Of a stretch of 64,000 bases of DNA, positions 56,223-64,000 are shown in pieces. Under the pieces are notes generated by a model. The model searched no databases. It saw only the letters and a list, made by a program, of their open reading frames with translations, and was not told where the DNA came from. Position 1 is the first letter of the stretch, and every line of letters starts with the position of its first letter. This stretch comes from Clostridium sp. AF15-31 (lineage in GTDB: Bacteria > Bacillota > Clostridia > Lachnospirales > Lachnospiraceae), in the NCBI RefSeq assembly GCF_003461625.1, contig NZ_QTXL01000001.1, positions 186,001 to 250,000 on the forward strand. The letters are read 5' to 3'. Both the position numbers and the translations under genes were made by a program.

Positions 56223-56476
56223 TTCTATATTTCCAATAATTGTTTTCTCTACATATGTGAACATATATATTATATAATAATAAAATAAAGTGATTATTAG
56301 CTAAAGAAGATATGTAGCTATTTTTTATATTCTTTTATTCATATAATAATATATATGATTTTCATAATATGTAATTTTATTGTATTATGCCAACAGATTA
56401 AATGTTTGTTTATTGATTCCGTGTTCCATTATATCACTATAATAGGATTAATGAAATGAAAATATCTCTATATATT
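56223..56476. other. AT-rich intergenic sequence upstream of parA
   Basis: No gene seen. Very AT-rich, many TATATAAT-like words usable as -10 boxes for parA. A short AGCTA/TAGCT hairpin followed by T6 on the plus strand is too weak to call. Confidence 0.4.
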
Positions 56477-56527
56477 ACAAATCCCGTTACACTAATTATT
56501 GAATAATCAGTAGAACGGGAATTTTGT
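56477..56527 (-). ncRNA. Long hairpin downstream of the candidate small RNA
   Basis: AAATTCCCGTT/AACGGGATTT (one bulge) with an inner ACTGATTATT/AATAATTAGT helix containing a G-U pair on the minus strand (an A-C mismatch on the plus strand). Could be the 3' part of the RNA at 56532-56671 or a second terminator. Confidence 0.4.
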
Positions 56528-56531
56528 AATA

Positions 56532-56671
56532 GTCTAATAAAAAAGGAAAGATGTGACTTAACATAATATAGCGGCTCCGGAAAGAGCAATTTAAAAAAAG
56601 GGGGGGATTAAATTTTGCTATATCATGTGTAGTCACATCAATCTTATCGAAACGTAGACTGCGTCTTCGAT
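56532..56671 (-). ncRNA. Candidate structured small RNA between the parS sites
   Basis: On the minus strand an extended -10 (TGTTATAAT, 56678-56686) with a TAGATA -35 (56701-56706) precedes: hairpin 1 (56662-56671 with 56646-56654); then a long helix made of GATGTGACT/AGTCACATC (56631-56639 with 56550-56558) and an 11-bp part (56617-56627 with 56562-56572, one G-U pair); inside it hairpin AATTTAA/TTAAATT with a loop of C7 then T, and hairpin GCTC/GAGC. TTTCCTTTTTT follows the helix. The G-U pair favours the minus strand. Not recognised as any known RNA. Confidence 0.5.
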
Positions 56672-56677
56672 GTTCTT

Positions 56678-56706
56678 ATTATAACACCATTGTGTAGAAA
56701 TATCTA
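56678..56706 (-). promoter_or_regulatory. Promoter of the candidate small RNA
   Basis: TATAAT with upstream TGT (extended -10), 17-bp spacer, and TAGATA, which matches TTGACA at four of six positions. Confidence 0.5.
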
Positions 56707-56744
56707 CTATTATTTTGTAAAATGTTGAAAAAATTTATATAGAG

Positions 56745-56760
56745 TGTTTCACGTGAAACA
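56745..56760. promoter_or_regulatory. parS site 2
   Basis: Second perfect TGTTTCACGTGAAACA, 523 bp between the two sites, ending two bases before the alpha/beta-hydrolase stop codon. Confidence 0.97.
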
Positions 56761-56762
56761 TT

Positions 56763-57719
56763 CTATAACACCATCATCTGCTCTAAAAACTTGGAAACTT
56801 CCACCCATGCCTTTTTGGACTCGGGCATAAGAGTCATACCCATTTGAAATACATGGAACATATTCTCGTAGATCGATAGGCGCACTTTTACACCTTGTGA
56901 CTTGGCTTTTTCAGCAACCAGAACAGAATCGGATAAAAGCATCTCATTTGATCCAACTTGAATCAGCATTGGAGGAAAACCAGTGAAATCTCCAAACAAT
57001 GGTGAAATATATGGATCTGTCAGATCGTGATTTCCGGGATATACACTGTTATAGATCAGACTTTCATTTGTATTGCCAAAGAGAGGATCAATCTCAAAGT
57101 TTTCTGTATAGGATGATCCGCTTGCAGTCAGATCTGTCCATGGTGACATAGCTACGATTCCGGCAGGAAGAATACGGTCACGATCTGTGAGATAATGGCA
57201 GAGAGCCATAGCCAGTCCGCCACCTGCAGAATCACCAGCCAGAATAATATGGTTTTCCGAGTATCCATGATTTAGCAGCCAATCGTATGCATATAAAGCA
57301 TCATTTAATGCTGCAGGATATGGATTTTCAGGAGCAACTCGATAGTCAATGGATAAGACGGATGCACCTTTTCCAAGTTCTGAATATAATCCGGCAAACA
57401 TACGATACTGTGTTTTAAAAGCTCCAACATAACCACCACCATGAAATTGCAGGACAACATATGGATTATGAGAATTTTTCCACTTTAACAGCTCCATTTT
57501 GAAGTTTTTGGTTTCAATCAATTCACTGGTGAAGTGATCGGGATATTTGTATGTTTTATCAATGTCGCTTTTGGAACGATTGTTATTCCTGATCTGCGTA
57601 AGAAGATTATTGCTGTTAAAATCAGCGACCAGTTCACATACAAGCTTTGCCTGTTTGCTCATTCCTGAAGTATCAGGAGGGGTAGAAGAACCAGAGGTTA
57701 ATTTATCTAAAAGTGCCAT
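56763..57719 (-). CDS. Alpha/beta-hydrolase, hormone-sensitive-lipase type
   Basis: 318 residues. Oxyanion motif HGGGYVGA (about 93), nucleophile GDSAGGG (about 165), Asp in LIQVGSNEMLLSDS and the late His in ENMFHVFQMG. This is the HSL/acetyl-esterase family (short acyl esters). No signal peptide. It follows the DUF6320-like and acyltransferase genes, 176 bp further, and may remove or transfer acyl groups handled by that cassette. Confidence 0.88.
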   Translation of the reverse strand: MALLDKLTSGSSTPPDTSGMSKQAKLVCELVADFNSNNLLTQIRNNNRSKSDIDKTYKYPDHFTSELIETKNFKMELLKWKNSHNPYVVLQFHGGGYVGAFKTQYRMFAGLYSELGKGASVLSIDYRVAPENPYPAALNDALYAYDWLLNHGYSENHIILAGDSAGGGLAMALCHYLTDRDRILPAGIVAMSPWTDLTASGSSYTENFEIDPLFGNTNESLIYNSVYPGNHDLTDPYISPLFGDFTGFPPMLIQVGSNEMLLSDSVLVAEKAKSQGVKVRLSIYENMFHVFQMGMTLMPESKKAWVEVSKFLEQMMVL

Positions 57720-57756
57720 TTAATAAAATCTCTCTTTCTAAATTTAGTTAATAGTA

Positions 57757-57792
57757 AGCAGTGCACAACGAAAAATAATTGCTGGCACTGCT
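57757..57792. terminator. Hairpin between the hydrolase and DUF6320-like genes
   Basis: AGCAGTGC/GCACTGCT (57757-57764 with 57785-57792); the T-run is good on the plus strand only, so its use as a minus-strand terminator is doubtful. Confidence 0.35.
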
Positions 57793-57895
57793 TTTACTAT
57801 AAGATAATTTGTAATTAAAAAAATTATATTTGTAGATTATTATCTGTGATGTCATTTATAAAATAATATCTATGCCTGAAATATAATTCTTAATT

Positions 57896-58621
57896 CTATA
57901 CATGAAATCTACGTTTTAGTTCTGTTGTTGCAGGTCGATCTCCGAACACCAGTGTACCACCGAGCAACAGAGCACTCATAATATCTGCAATGATCATAAA
58001 GAAATCATGTTTAAAGAACTTTCCGGTAAGCATAAGTATTGTCAGGATCACACAGATAATAATGATATATATCTGTAATAAAATATAGGATTGCCAGTTT
58101 GATGTATTAATAATCATCAATACAAGAATTGCAATATCGAGCATTGCAATAACACAAGGTATTGCAAAGTCGATTGACCATCCGGTATATCCAAGGATAT
58201 AATCAATCAATACAAGAACCGGCATGATAAAAATTGCCTGTACCAGCATTTTCTTTCGATGACTCTTATTGTGCCTAAATGAATAGATCAGTGAGAAACA
58301 GGCATACGCTAGTCCGATTCCACAAAGAGCTGACCATTTGACCTTTGAATATGTCAGGTAGTTGATCAGGATCAGAATTCCTTCTACAACAATACTGCAA
58401 AAAATTGTCAGTTTGATAACAAATCGCATACGACGCATTGCAGGCGTGATGTCCGGATACATAACAGATTTTGACTTTTCACCAGTTTCTTGACTATGGT
58501 CAAGAAAGTCTTTTTCGCTTTCCGGATCTTTCACCGGATCATATTCCAGAACTCCGTTACATAAAGGGCATGAAAGGGAGTGGTCCAGAACATCTATGTT
58601 ACAACGTCTACATTTACTCAT
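57896..58621 (-). CDS. DUF6320-like zinc-ribbon membrane protein
   Basis: 241 residues. A zinc ribbon at the N terminus (CRRCNIDV and CPLCNG, residues 4-22), then about six membrane helices (residues 70-225). I associate the layout with DUF6320 in Lachnospiraceae. It overlaps the end of the upstream acyltransferase gene by 8 bp, so the two are translationally coupled. Role unknown, presumably a membrane partner of the acyltransferase. Confidence 0.7.
   Translation of the reverse strand: MSKCRRCNIDVLDHSLSCPLCNGVLEYDPVKDPESEKDFLDHSQETGEKSKSVMYPDITPAMRRMRFVIKLTIFCSIVVEGILILINYLTYSKVKWSALCGIGLAYACFSLIYSFRHNKSHRKKMLVQAIFIMPVLVLIDYILGYTGWSIDFAIPCVIAMLDIAILVLMIINTSNWQSYILLQIYIIIICVILTILMLTGKFFKHDFFMIIADIMSALLLGGTLVFGDRPATTELKRRFHV
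58489..58504. repeat. CTTGACTATGGTCAAG word inside the DUF6320-like gene
   Basis: Near-palindrome, one mismatch pair from the perfect TTGACTATAGTCAA at 53764-53777. Coding sequence, so may be chance. Confidence 0.25.
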
Positions 58622-59897
58622 AATACACCCCGTTACTTTCTATCGATACATGAATTCCATCCCGAACCATCTGGCGGAAGAATTCTTTCTGTATAAATGT
58701 TTCACGAATGGCAGAACTGAAGGTGAAGACCAATGTATCTTTATAACTGATGACACTTCCTTTGATGAACTGTCCTTTGGACATCGACAGAACAACATGG
58801 AAGCGGTCAATATATTCCTTATACATATCATCAACGGATACAACTCCAAGGTTGGTGATCGTTGATGTATTTGCTTTTAACGAAGCTTTATAGATACGGC
58901 GCATGGCGATGCTCTTAAAGACACGCGGAACAGCACGTATGATAAAATTCACTTCATTGGAAACGTTATAGGATAACAGCTTCTCCAGATTTTCTTTATT
59001 GATCTGTTCCTTCAGACTATCTGCGATGATGTGCAGAACATCTTCAAATGTATAAGTATCCTTCTCCGGCTTGAAGTAAGCAGAGACAACGGCAAAGAAG
59101 TTCTTCGTTGTATTGGAATTAAAATATGGGCGAAGATTTACAGGAACAACGGTGCTGATCGGACGCTTGGAAGGCTGCCCTTTCAGGTATTCTTTGTAGA
59201 TTGCCCATGTAAATGTTCCAAGCAGATACTGGTTGATGGTTACACCATATTTTGCTGCCGCCTGTTTGATCTCGGAAACCGGGATATAGCCGTGCAGGAT
59301 AGCAAAATGATTAAAAGGCAGCTTTTCACCTTTTAAGATAACTGCTTTTTCCGTTTTATAGGAACGTTTGGCAGGTCTTATATAGTTCTTCTTGTAGCTG
59401 TCCTCGATATCCAACGAGGAATCTGCATTTAAGGTATTACCTGCTTTTTCAGCAAGTTCCGGGTATTTGTACCGGAGGTACTGATAAGTCAGTTCCTTCA
59501 GGAAAATAAGAGCACCATTTCCATCTGTTAAGACATGAAAGACTTCCAGATTGATCCGTTTCTGATAGTAGGTAACACGGAACAGATATTCATTATTTGT
59601 ATAGGGATTGATATACAGACAAGGGTATGTGTCTTCCGGCATTACCCTTGGAGCAGGTCGTTCATTTGCTTCAAAGTAATACCAGAAGATCCCATTTTTT
59701 AGTTTGTGATTAAACACATCAAAAAATGGAAGAATCTTATCCAGTGCCTTTTGCAGGAGCTCTGCATCTATGTCTTCTGTCAATGTAACGGAAATACGAT
59801 AAACGTTGCTTACATTTTCGCTTACAATGACAGGAAACAGGTTGGCAGTGTTATCGAGTTTATCCCATTTAATTGTCTTATTTAATCGTTTCGACAT
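58614..59897 (-). CDS. Condensation/alcohol-acetyltransferase-like acyltransferase
   Basis: 427 residues. HVLTDGNGA (about 138) is a variant of the HHxxxDG active site of the chloramphenicol-acetyltransferase/condensation fold; the first His is replaced, leaving one His before DG. VPVNLRPYF (about 250) and the long C-terminal part fit the alcohol acetyltransferase or PapA-like subgroup. It would transfer an acyl group to an alcohol or amine. Coupled to the DUF6320-like gene downstream; upstream argS ends 15 bp before. Confidence 0.7.
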   Translation of the reverse strand: MSKRLNKTIKWDKLDNTANLFPVIVSENVSNVYRISVTLTEDIDAELLQKALDKILPFFDVFNHKLKNGIFWYYFEANERPAPRVMPEDTYPCLYINPYTNNEYLFRVTYYQKRINLEVFHVLTDGNGALIFLKELTYQYLRYKYPELAEKAGNTLNADSSLDIEDSYKKNYIRPAKRSYKTEKAVILKGEKLPFNHFAILHGYIPVSEIKQAAAKYGVTINQYLLGTFTWAIYKEYLKGQPSKRPISTVVPVNLRPYFNSNTTKNFFAVVSAYFKPEKDTYTFEDVLHIIADSLKEQINKENLEKLLSYNVSNEVNFIIRAVPRVFKSIAMRRIYKASLKANTSTITNLGVVSVDDMYKEYIDRFHVVLSMSKGQFIKGSVISYKDTLVFTFSSAIRETFIQKEFFRQMVRDGIHVSIESNGVYYE

Positions 59898-59912
59898 GAA
59901 AGATCACCTGAT

Positions 59913-61604
59913 TTACATAGCTTCCGGTGCATTGATTCCGAGAAGCTCTAATGCATCGTGAAGAGTTTTCTTTGTAAGGTATGTCAGCATGACACGGGCA
60001 TTCTTTACATTTTCCTCCGGTACGTTGATACGTGTGGAGTTGTAGAATTTGTTAAATGCCTGAGCAACATCGACAGCGAATCTTGCAACAACAGATGGTT
60101 CGTATTTCTCTGCTGCATCCGATACAACCTTAGGGAAACGGCTGATCTCTTTTAAGAGATTCATAGCATCCGGTTCAGAGATCGTGCTGTAATCAATCGG
60201 CTTTGCAGGATCAAAATTCTCAGCAAGTCTTACAACGCTGGAGCATCTTGCATGTGTGTATTGAACATAAGGACCGGTCTCACCGTCAAAGTTTAATACC
60301 TTATCCCAGCTAAAGGATACATCCTTGATACGCTGGTTATAAAGGTCATTGAACAGAACAGAGCCAACGCCGACGATCTTGGCAACTTCTTCCTTATCAG
60401 GAAGGTTCGGACTCTTTTCTGAGATGATTTCAAAACTCTTTTTAATTGCATCATGCAGAATATCTTCTGCATAAATGATATTTCCGCTTCTGGTTGAAAG
60501 CTTTGCACCCTCTAAGCTTACCAGTCCATAAGGAATGTGAACCAGAGAATCCTTCGCCCAGTCATTTCCAAGAAGCTCAACTACCTTGAATACCTGTGCA
60601 AAATGCAGCTTCTGTTCCTGTCCGGTTACATATAAGCATTTTGTGAAATGATAGGTATTCTTACGATAGAAAATAGCAGCCAGATCACGGGTTGCATAGA
60701 TGGAGCTTCCATCTTTCTTTGTAACGATACATGGAGCCATATCATAGTCGGACAGATCTACGATCATAGCACCTTCGCTTTCCTTTAACAGGTTCGCATT
60801 TGTCAACTGGTCAACAACTTCCTGACATTTGTCACGATAGAAGCTTTCACCGAGATAATAATCAAAATCCATACCCAGAAGGTCATAGGTACGTTTGTAT
60901 TCTACAAGGCTGATGTCCTTGAACCACTGCCAGATCGAGAGTGCTTCTTCATCCCCATGCTCCATCTTGCTGAACCATGCTCTTGCTTCATCTACAAGCT
61001 CCGGATTCTGGTCTGCTTCTTCATGGAACTTCACATAGAGACGCATAAGCTCGGCAACGCCATCTTTCTCAACTGCTTCCTTTGTTCCCCAGTTTTTATA
61101 TGCAACGATCAGCTTACCAAACTGTGTACCCCAGTCACCTAAGTGGTTGATACGGATTACTTTATAGCCGAGTTTGGAATAGATCTTATAGAGGGAATTA
61201 CCGATGATAGTAGTTCTGAGGTGTCCAACGTGGAAGTTCTTTGCTACGTTTGGCGAGGAGTAATCGATACAGATAACCTTGTCTGCACCTTCATCGGAAC
61301 CGCCGAAGTTGTCCTTTAATGCTGATTCGATCATGGTCTGGACAAAGATATCTTTCTTTACGAAGAAGTTCAGATATGCGCCCTGAACATCGATCTTATC
61401 GAGAAAATCAATATCACCAATAGCTTCTTTGATATCGGCTGCGATCAGGTTTGGTGCTTTGTGCATAGTCTTTGCCAGTCTGAAGCAAGGAAATGCATAG
61501 TCGCCAAGCTCCTGCTTTGGTGGTATCTCAATAAAAGTTGCAATTTCTTCAGCAGTCATGCCTTCTACATGATTTGCAATCAGATTTACGATTTTTTCTT
61601 TCAT
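59913..61604 (-). CDS. argS: Arginyl-tRNA synthetase
   Basis: 563 residues, class I. HVGHLRTTIIGNSLYKIY contains the HIGH-type motif (HVGH); KMSKS is replaced in the family by the region after GLVSLEGAKLSTRSGNI; the DALR anticodon-binding domain closes the protein (ARVMLTYLTKKTLHDALELLGINAPEAM). Attaches Arg to tRNA-Arg. RBS AAAGGA. A second, abortive copy of the start region lies about 60 bp upstream. Confidence 0.96.
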   Translation of the reverse strand: MKEKIVNLIANHVEGMTAEEIATFIEIPPKQELGDYAFPCFRLAKTMHKAPNLIAADIKEAIGDIDFLDKIDVQGAYLNFFVKKDIFVQTMIESALKDNFGGSDEGADKVICIDYSSPNVAKNFHVGHLRTTIIGNSLYKIYSKLGYKVIRINHLGDWGTQFGKLIVAYKNWGTKEAVEKDGVAELMRLYVKFHEEADQNPELVDEARAWFSKMEHGDEEALSIWQWFKDISLVEYKRTYDLLGMDFDYYLGESFYRDKCQEVVDQLTNANLLKESEGAMIVDLSDYDMAPCIVTKKDGSSIYATRDLAAIFYRKNTYHFTKCLYVTGQEQKLHFAQVFKVVELLGNDWAKDSLVHIPYGLVSLEGAKLSTRSGNIIYAEDILHDAIKKSFEIISEKSPNLPDKEEVAKIVGVGSVLFNDLYNQRIKDVSFSWDKVLNFDGETGPYVQYTHARCSSVVRLAENFDPAKPIDYSTISEPDAMNLLKEISRFPKVVSDAAEKYEPSVVARFAVDVAQAFNKFYNSTRINVPEENVKNARVMLTYLTKKTLHDALELLGINAPEAM

Positions 61605-61696
61605 AATTAAGGTTGTCCTTTCAAATTCTTTCTTATATATTAAGGAAATGTCCTTATTTTTCTTTCATTTCATAATTAAGGGGGAGAACCCATAAT

Positions 61697-62824
61697 CTAC
61701 ATTATTTCAATCGGGATAGAAAAACGGATATCTGTTCCACTGATGATATCACCTTCTATCTTAAGTTGTCCATTTAACAAATAAATAATCTCCTGAATGC
61801 GGTGAAGTCCACTGTTCCATGGAGAGGTGTGACTGTAATTCTCATCAATGCCGATGCCGTTATCATTGATATGTACCGATATCTGATCACTGTAGATCTG
61901 AATGTTGATACCAACACGATTTGCATTTGCATGCTTATATACATTGTCCAGACATTCACACAGTATACGGATCAGACTGATTGTGATAATTTCCGGAATC
62001 TCGATCGAAGCATCCGGACAGTCAATGTCAGATTCAATGACACATTCTGGATAAGCATCTTTGTATCGGAAAATGGTATCTTCTAATAAGGTTTCAATCG
62101 GTACAGTTGCATCAATGTCACCGGTAAGTCCCAAAAGGATAGCATTCAGAGAATCTTCCATGGATGCAGTTGAGTCGATGAGTTCATCAAGTGTGACCTT
62201 TGCCCGGTTGACATCCGACTTGATCAGCCATAACAGGGAATCCAGAGTATGTCTGGTTCGATCTAACTGCTCCAGAATATCGGTATGTAAGGATTGTACT
62301 AATTTATCCTGATCGTATTTTTTCAGACGAAGAATATTGAAGCCATGATTGATAACCGGAAGGTCTTCTTCAACCGGCTCTTTTTCCAATGCAACCGCTT
62401 CCTTTGTGAATTCTTCTGCCATTTCATCCAGAAAAGCATCCAGCTTTTTGGTTGCTGTATGGATGCGTGTAATCCTGCCCTTCAGCTCGTCGGCATCTGC
62501 CTGTAAGCAGTGGATCTTTGTTGTAAGGGCAGCATTAGAAGCGTTCAGCTCTTTTAATTCCTGTTCAATCTGTGCAGCTTTTTCCTCCTGCGTTGTTGTC
62601 GTTGTAGAAAATGGAGAAAAGACATTATGTCCGGCACTGTTTTTAAAGGAGTAGACCTCCAGTGTTTTCATAAGTTCATCAATTTTGATCTTTAATTCAA
62701 ACTGTTCTGTTTTCAGAGTCTGGATCTGTTCCAGTTTCTCTACATACAGTTCGTTGAAGTAGTCCAGAATTTCCTGATTGGAATCCCGCACTGTTTTCAG
62801 ATTTTCCGTTGTTGAAATATCCAT
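61697..62824 (-). CDS. Histidine-kinase-like protein (divergent HisKA_3 and HATPase), cytoplasmic
   Basis: 375 residues from the ATG at 62824 (GGAG six bases before); an ATG 4 codons earlier is too close to its site. Two coiled-coil regions (about 20-60 and 85-150) precede a HisKA_3-like helix pair with LHTDILEQLDRTRHTLDSLL (possible phospho-His in LHTD) and a HATPase with CLDNVYKHANA and DNGIGID. No membrane segment and no adjacent response regulator. Resembles DegS-type soluble sensors. Upstream is the D,D-carboxypeptidase gene, 57 bp away. Confidence 0.75.
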   Translation of the reverse strand: MDISTTENLKTVRDSNQEILDYFNELYVEKLEQIQTLKTEQFELKIKIDELMKTLEVYSFKNSAGHNVFSPFSTTTTTQEEKAAQIEQELKELNASNAALTTKIHCLQADADELKGRITRIHTATKKLDAFLDEMAEEFTKEAVALEKEPVEEDLPVINHGFNILRLKKYDQDKLVQSLHTDILEQLDRTRHTLDSLLWLIKSDVNRAKVTLDELIDSTASMEDSLNAILLGLTGDIDATVPIETLLEDTIFRYKDAYPECVIESDIDCPDASIEIPEIITISLIRILCECLDNVYKHANANRVGINIQIYSDQISVHINDNGIGIDENYSHTSPWNSGLHRIQEIIYLLNGQLKIEGDIISGTDIRFSIPIEIM

Positions 62825-62880
62825 GATATTCTCCATTCTCCTCTATATCTGTTAAGAGGTTTTGTTGTTTCTATTGTACC

Positions 62881-64000
62881 TTACTCGTCAAGGTCATTAT
62901 CAAATGTTTCCTGAAGCTGTCGTCGGCGTTCTTCATATTGTTTTTTTCTTGCTGCCTGAAGCGCGCGTTGATGCTTTCTTGCTTTCTGTATATGGATCAG
63001 ATAGGTCACAAACAATACGGCAAGAAGAAGCAGAACTGCAAGAATGATCCACAATGGATGGATCGACAGCTTCTTTTTTGCTGCAGAGGCTGCAACTGTT
63101 GCATCGGCTGCATGTTCTGTGTTATTTGATGAAATCTGTTTCCCATCCGGGTTATAGCCGGTTACGGTAAGATCTGTTGTTCCTATCATATTTCCGCCAT
63201 AGGAGAGAATCAGATGCCCCACGGTATAAGTATCTCCATCTTTTACCGGTTCTTTGTTATATTCGATACTGTAAGTCAATTTCTTAATATCATCATTTTT
63301 ATTGAAATTCAGTTTATAGTCCTTATCAACCTGTAATGTAATATCAGAACCGGAATCAGTCTTGTAATAGGAGTTCAAATAATCAAGCGTCTGTGATGTC
63401 TGGGTGCTGTCAAAGGTATAGTCGGCCAGAGGTGTCTGGAGACTATAATTCCGGAAGCAATACTCATAGATGGCTTTGCTGTCAGTGTAGGTATTTGCTG
63501 CACCGTTACAGTTCATCAGAACGCAGATCAGTTCGGTATCACCTTTTTTACTCCAGGTAACAAGGGTATTTAATGCATCATTTGTATAACCGGTCTTACC
63601 GCCTTCGCAGTATTCATAGTAATATTTGCTGTCGGGATTTGTCATTTTACAGTGCTGCCAGAGCTGGCGTTCTTCCTCGCAAATATTTGTCGGTCCAATG
63701 ACATGATTTCTGGTACCTGTTATTTTACGGAATTCATCGTGTTTCAGACAGGCTTTGGTTATTAATGCCATGTCATAACAGGTTGTATAATGGTTCTCAT
63801 CCGGAAGACCATTTGCATTTACAAAATGAGTGCCAAGGCAGCCAAGCTTGACTGCACGTTCATTCATCATCTTAGCAAAATCTTCGATGCTCCCACCGGA
63901 GACAAATTCTCCGATGCCCCATGCAACTTCATTTGCGGATTCCAGCATCATACCATAGAGGGCATCCTCCATAGAGATCTGTTCACCTTCATCCAGACCG
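62881..64000 (-). CDS. D-alanyl-D-alanine carboxypeptidase (DacF-like, S11), 5' part outside window
   Basis: Open to the right edge: the frame continues upstream of the first visible ATG (GLDEGEQIS...MEDALYGMM), so the start and the SxxK motif lie beyond 64000. Visible are SAN of the SxN motif (LESANEVAWG), KTG in GGKTGYTNDALNTL, and the C-terminal domain followed by a membrane helix (LWIILAVLLLLAVLF) and a basic tail. Trims pentapeptide stems of peptidoglycan on the outer face of the membrane. Its C-terminal anchor is a true transmembrane helix with a long cytoplasmic tail (about 40 residues). Confidence 0.88.
   Translation of the reverse strand, partial: GLDEGEQISMEDALYGMMLESANEVAWGIGEFVSGGSIEDFAKMMNERAVKLGCLGTHFVNANGLPDENHYTTCYDMALITKACLKHDEFRKITGTRNHVIGPTNICEEERQLWQHCKMTNPDSKYYYEYCEGGKTGYTNDALNTLVTWSKKGDTELICVLMNCNGAANTYTDSKAIYEYCFRNYSLQTPLADYTFDSTQTSQTLDYLNSYYKTDSGSDITLQVDKDYKLNFNKNDDIKKLTYSIEYNKEPVKDGDTYTVGHLILSYGGNMIGTTDLTVTGYNPDGKQISSNNTEHAADATVAASAAKKKLSIHPLWIILAVLLLLAVLFVTYLIHIQKARKHQRALQAARKKQYEERRRQLQETFDNDLDE

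Noticed and set aside
56541..56640. SRP RNA or 6S RNA
   Set aside because: The element between the parS sites lacks the SRP symmetric loop and the large open central bubble of 6S RNA.
1..64000. CRISPR arrays, prophage, insertion sequences, integrative elements
   Set aside because: No regularly spaced repeats, transposase, integrase or phage structural gene was seen. Repeats present are coding, terminator or low-complexity.

Overview
The window is a stretch of low-GC Gram-positive chromosome around the replication origin. The synteny (rpmH-rnpA-yidD-yidC-khpB-mnmE-mnmG-rsmG on one side of oriC; dnaA-dnaN-yaaA-recF-gyrB-gyrA on the other) and the presence of Lachnospiraceae-type families (DUF3881-like, DUF4446, DUF6382-FHA, DUF6320-like and ATC-hydrolase-like proteins) point to a gut Clostridium of the family Lachnospiraceae. 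A Coprococcus-like genus is possible, but I cannot fix it from the sequence. Family names are from memory of protein motifs; no database was searched.

Layout. 1-10 kb: accessory-looking genes, almost all on the minus strand: two DUF6796-like membrane proteins, a YczE-type membrane protein, an ATC-hydrolase-like enzyme with a membrane partner, a MATE efflux pump behind a tandem-terminator leader, an orphan nucleotidyltransferase, a U32-like cysteine-rich protein, an MBL hydrolase/esterase pair, a repeat-bearing surface protein and a VOC protein. 10-18 kb: cca, proS, an RluA-type pseudouridine synthase, a two-component system and a MerR regulator. 18-26 kb: an envelope operon (FHA protein, zinc-ribbon/TPR-like membrane protein, FtsW/RodA, L,D-transpeptidase with wall-binding repeats, lipoprotein), then a Ser-Asn-Cys tRNA operon. 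26-33.5 kb: two secreted fibronectin-III-type paralogues, a large membrane-anchored protein and the two-subunit class I fumarase. 33.6-42.2 kb: gyrA, gyrB, recF, yaaA, dnaN, dnaA. 42.2-42.9 kb: DnaA-box cluster. 42.9-50.1 kb: the only long plus-strand block.

From 50.3 kb to the right edge everything is on the minus strand again, i.e. head-on to the fork leaving oriC: a DEDDh exonuclease, tRNA-Arg, a DUF3881-like protein, serS, DUF4446, parB, parA, an acyltransferase/DUF6320/alpha-beta-hydrolase cassette, argS, a histidine-kinase-like protein and a truncated D-Ala-D-Ala carboxypeptidase. Because parA-parB-DUF4446-serS normally continues in the direction of rsmG in clostridia, an inversion with one breakpoint just after rsmG is likely.

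The most interesting non-coding signals are: (1) the MATE leader, with its own consensus promoter followed by two terminator hairpins that share a loop motif; (2) a second promoter-terminator-RBS leader before the YczE-type gene; (3) a candidate small RNA with a C7U7-containing loop, between two perfect parS sites; (4) eleven consecutive DnaA-trio triplets between dnaA and dnaN; (5) a degenerate 10-bp-period AT repeat upstream of serS; (6) a near-identical palindrome sitting on the predicted start sites of two membrane-protein transcripts.
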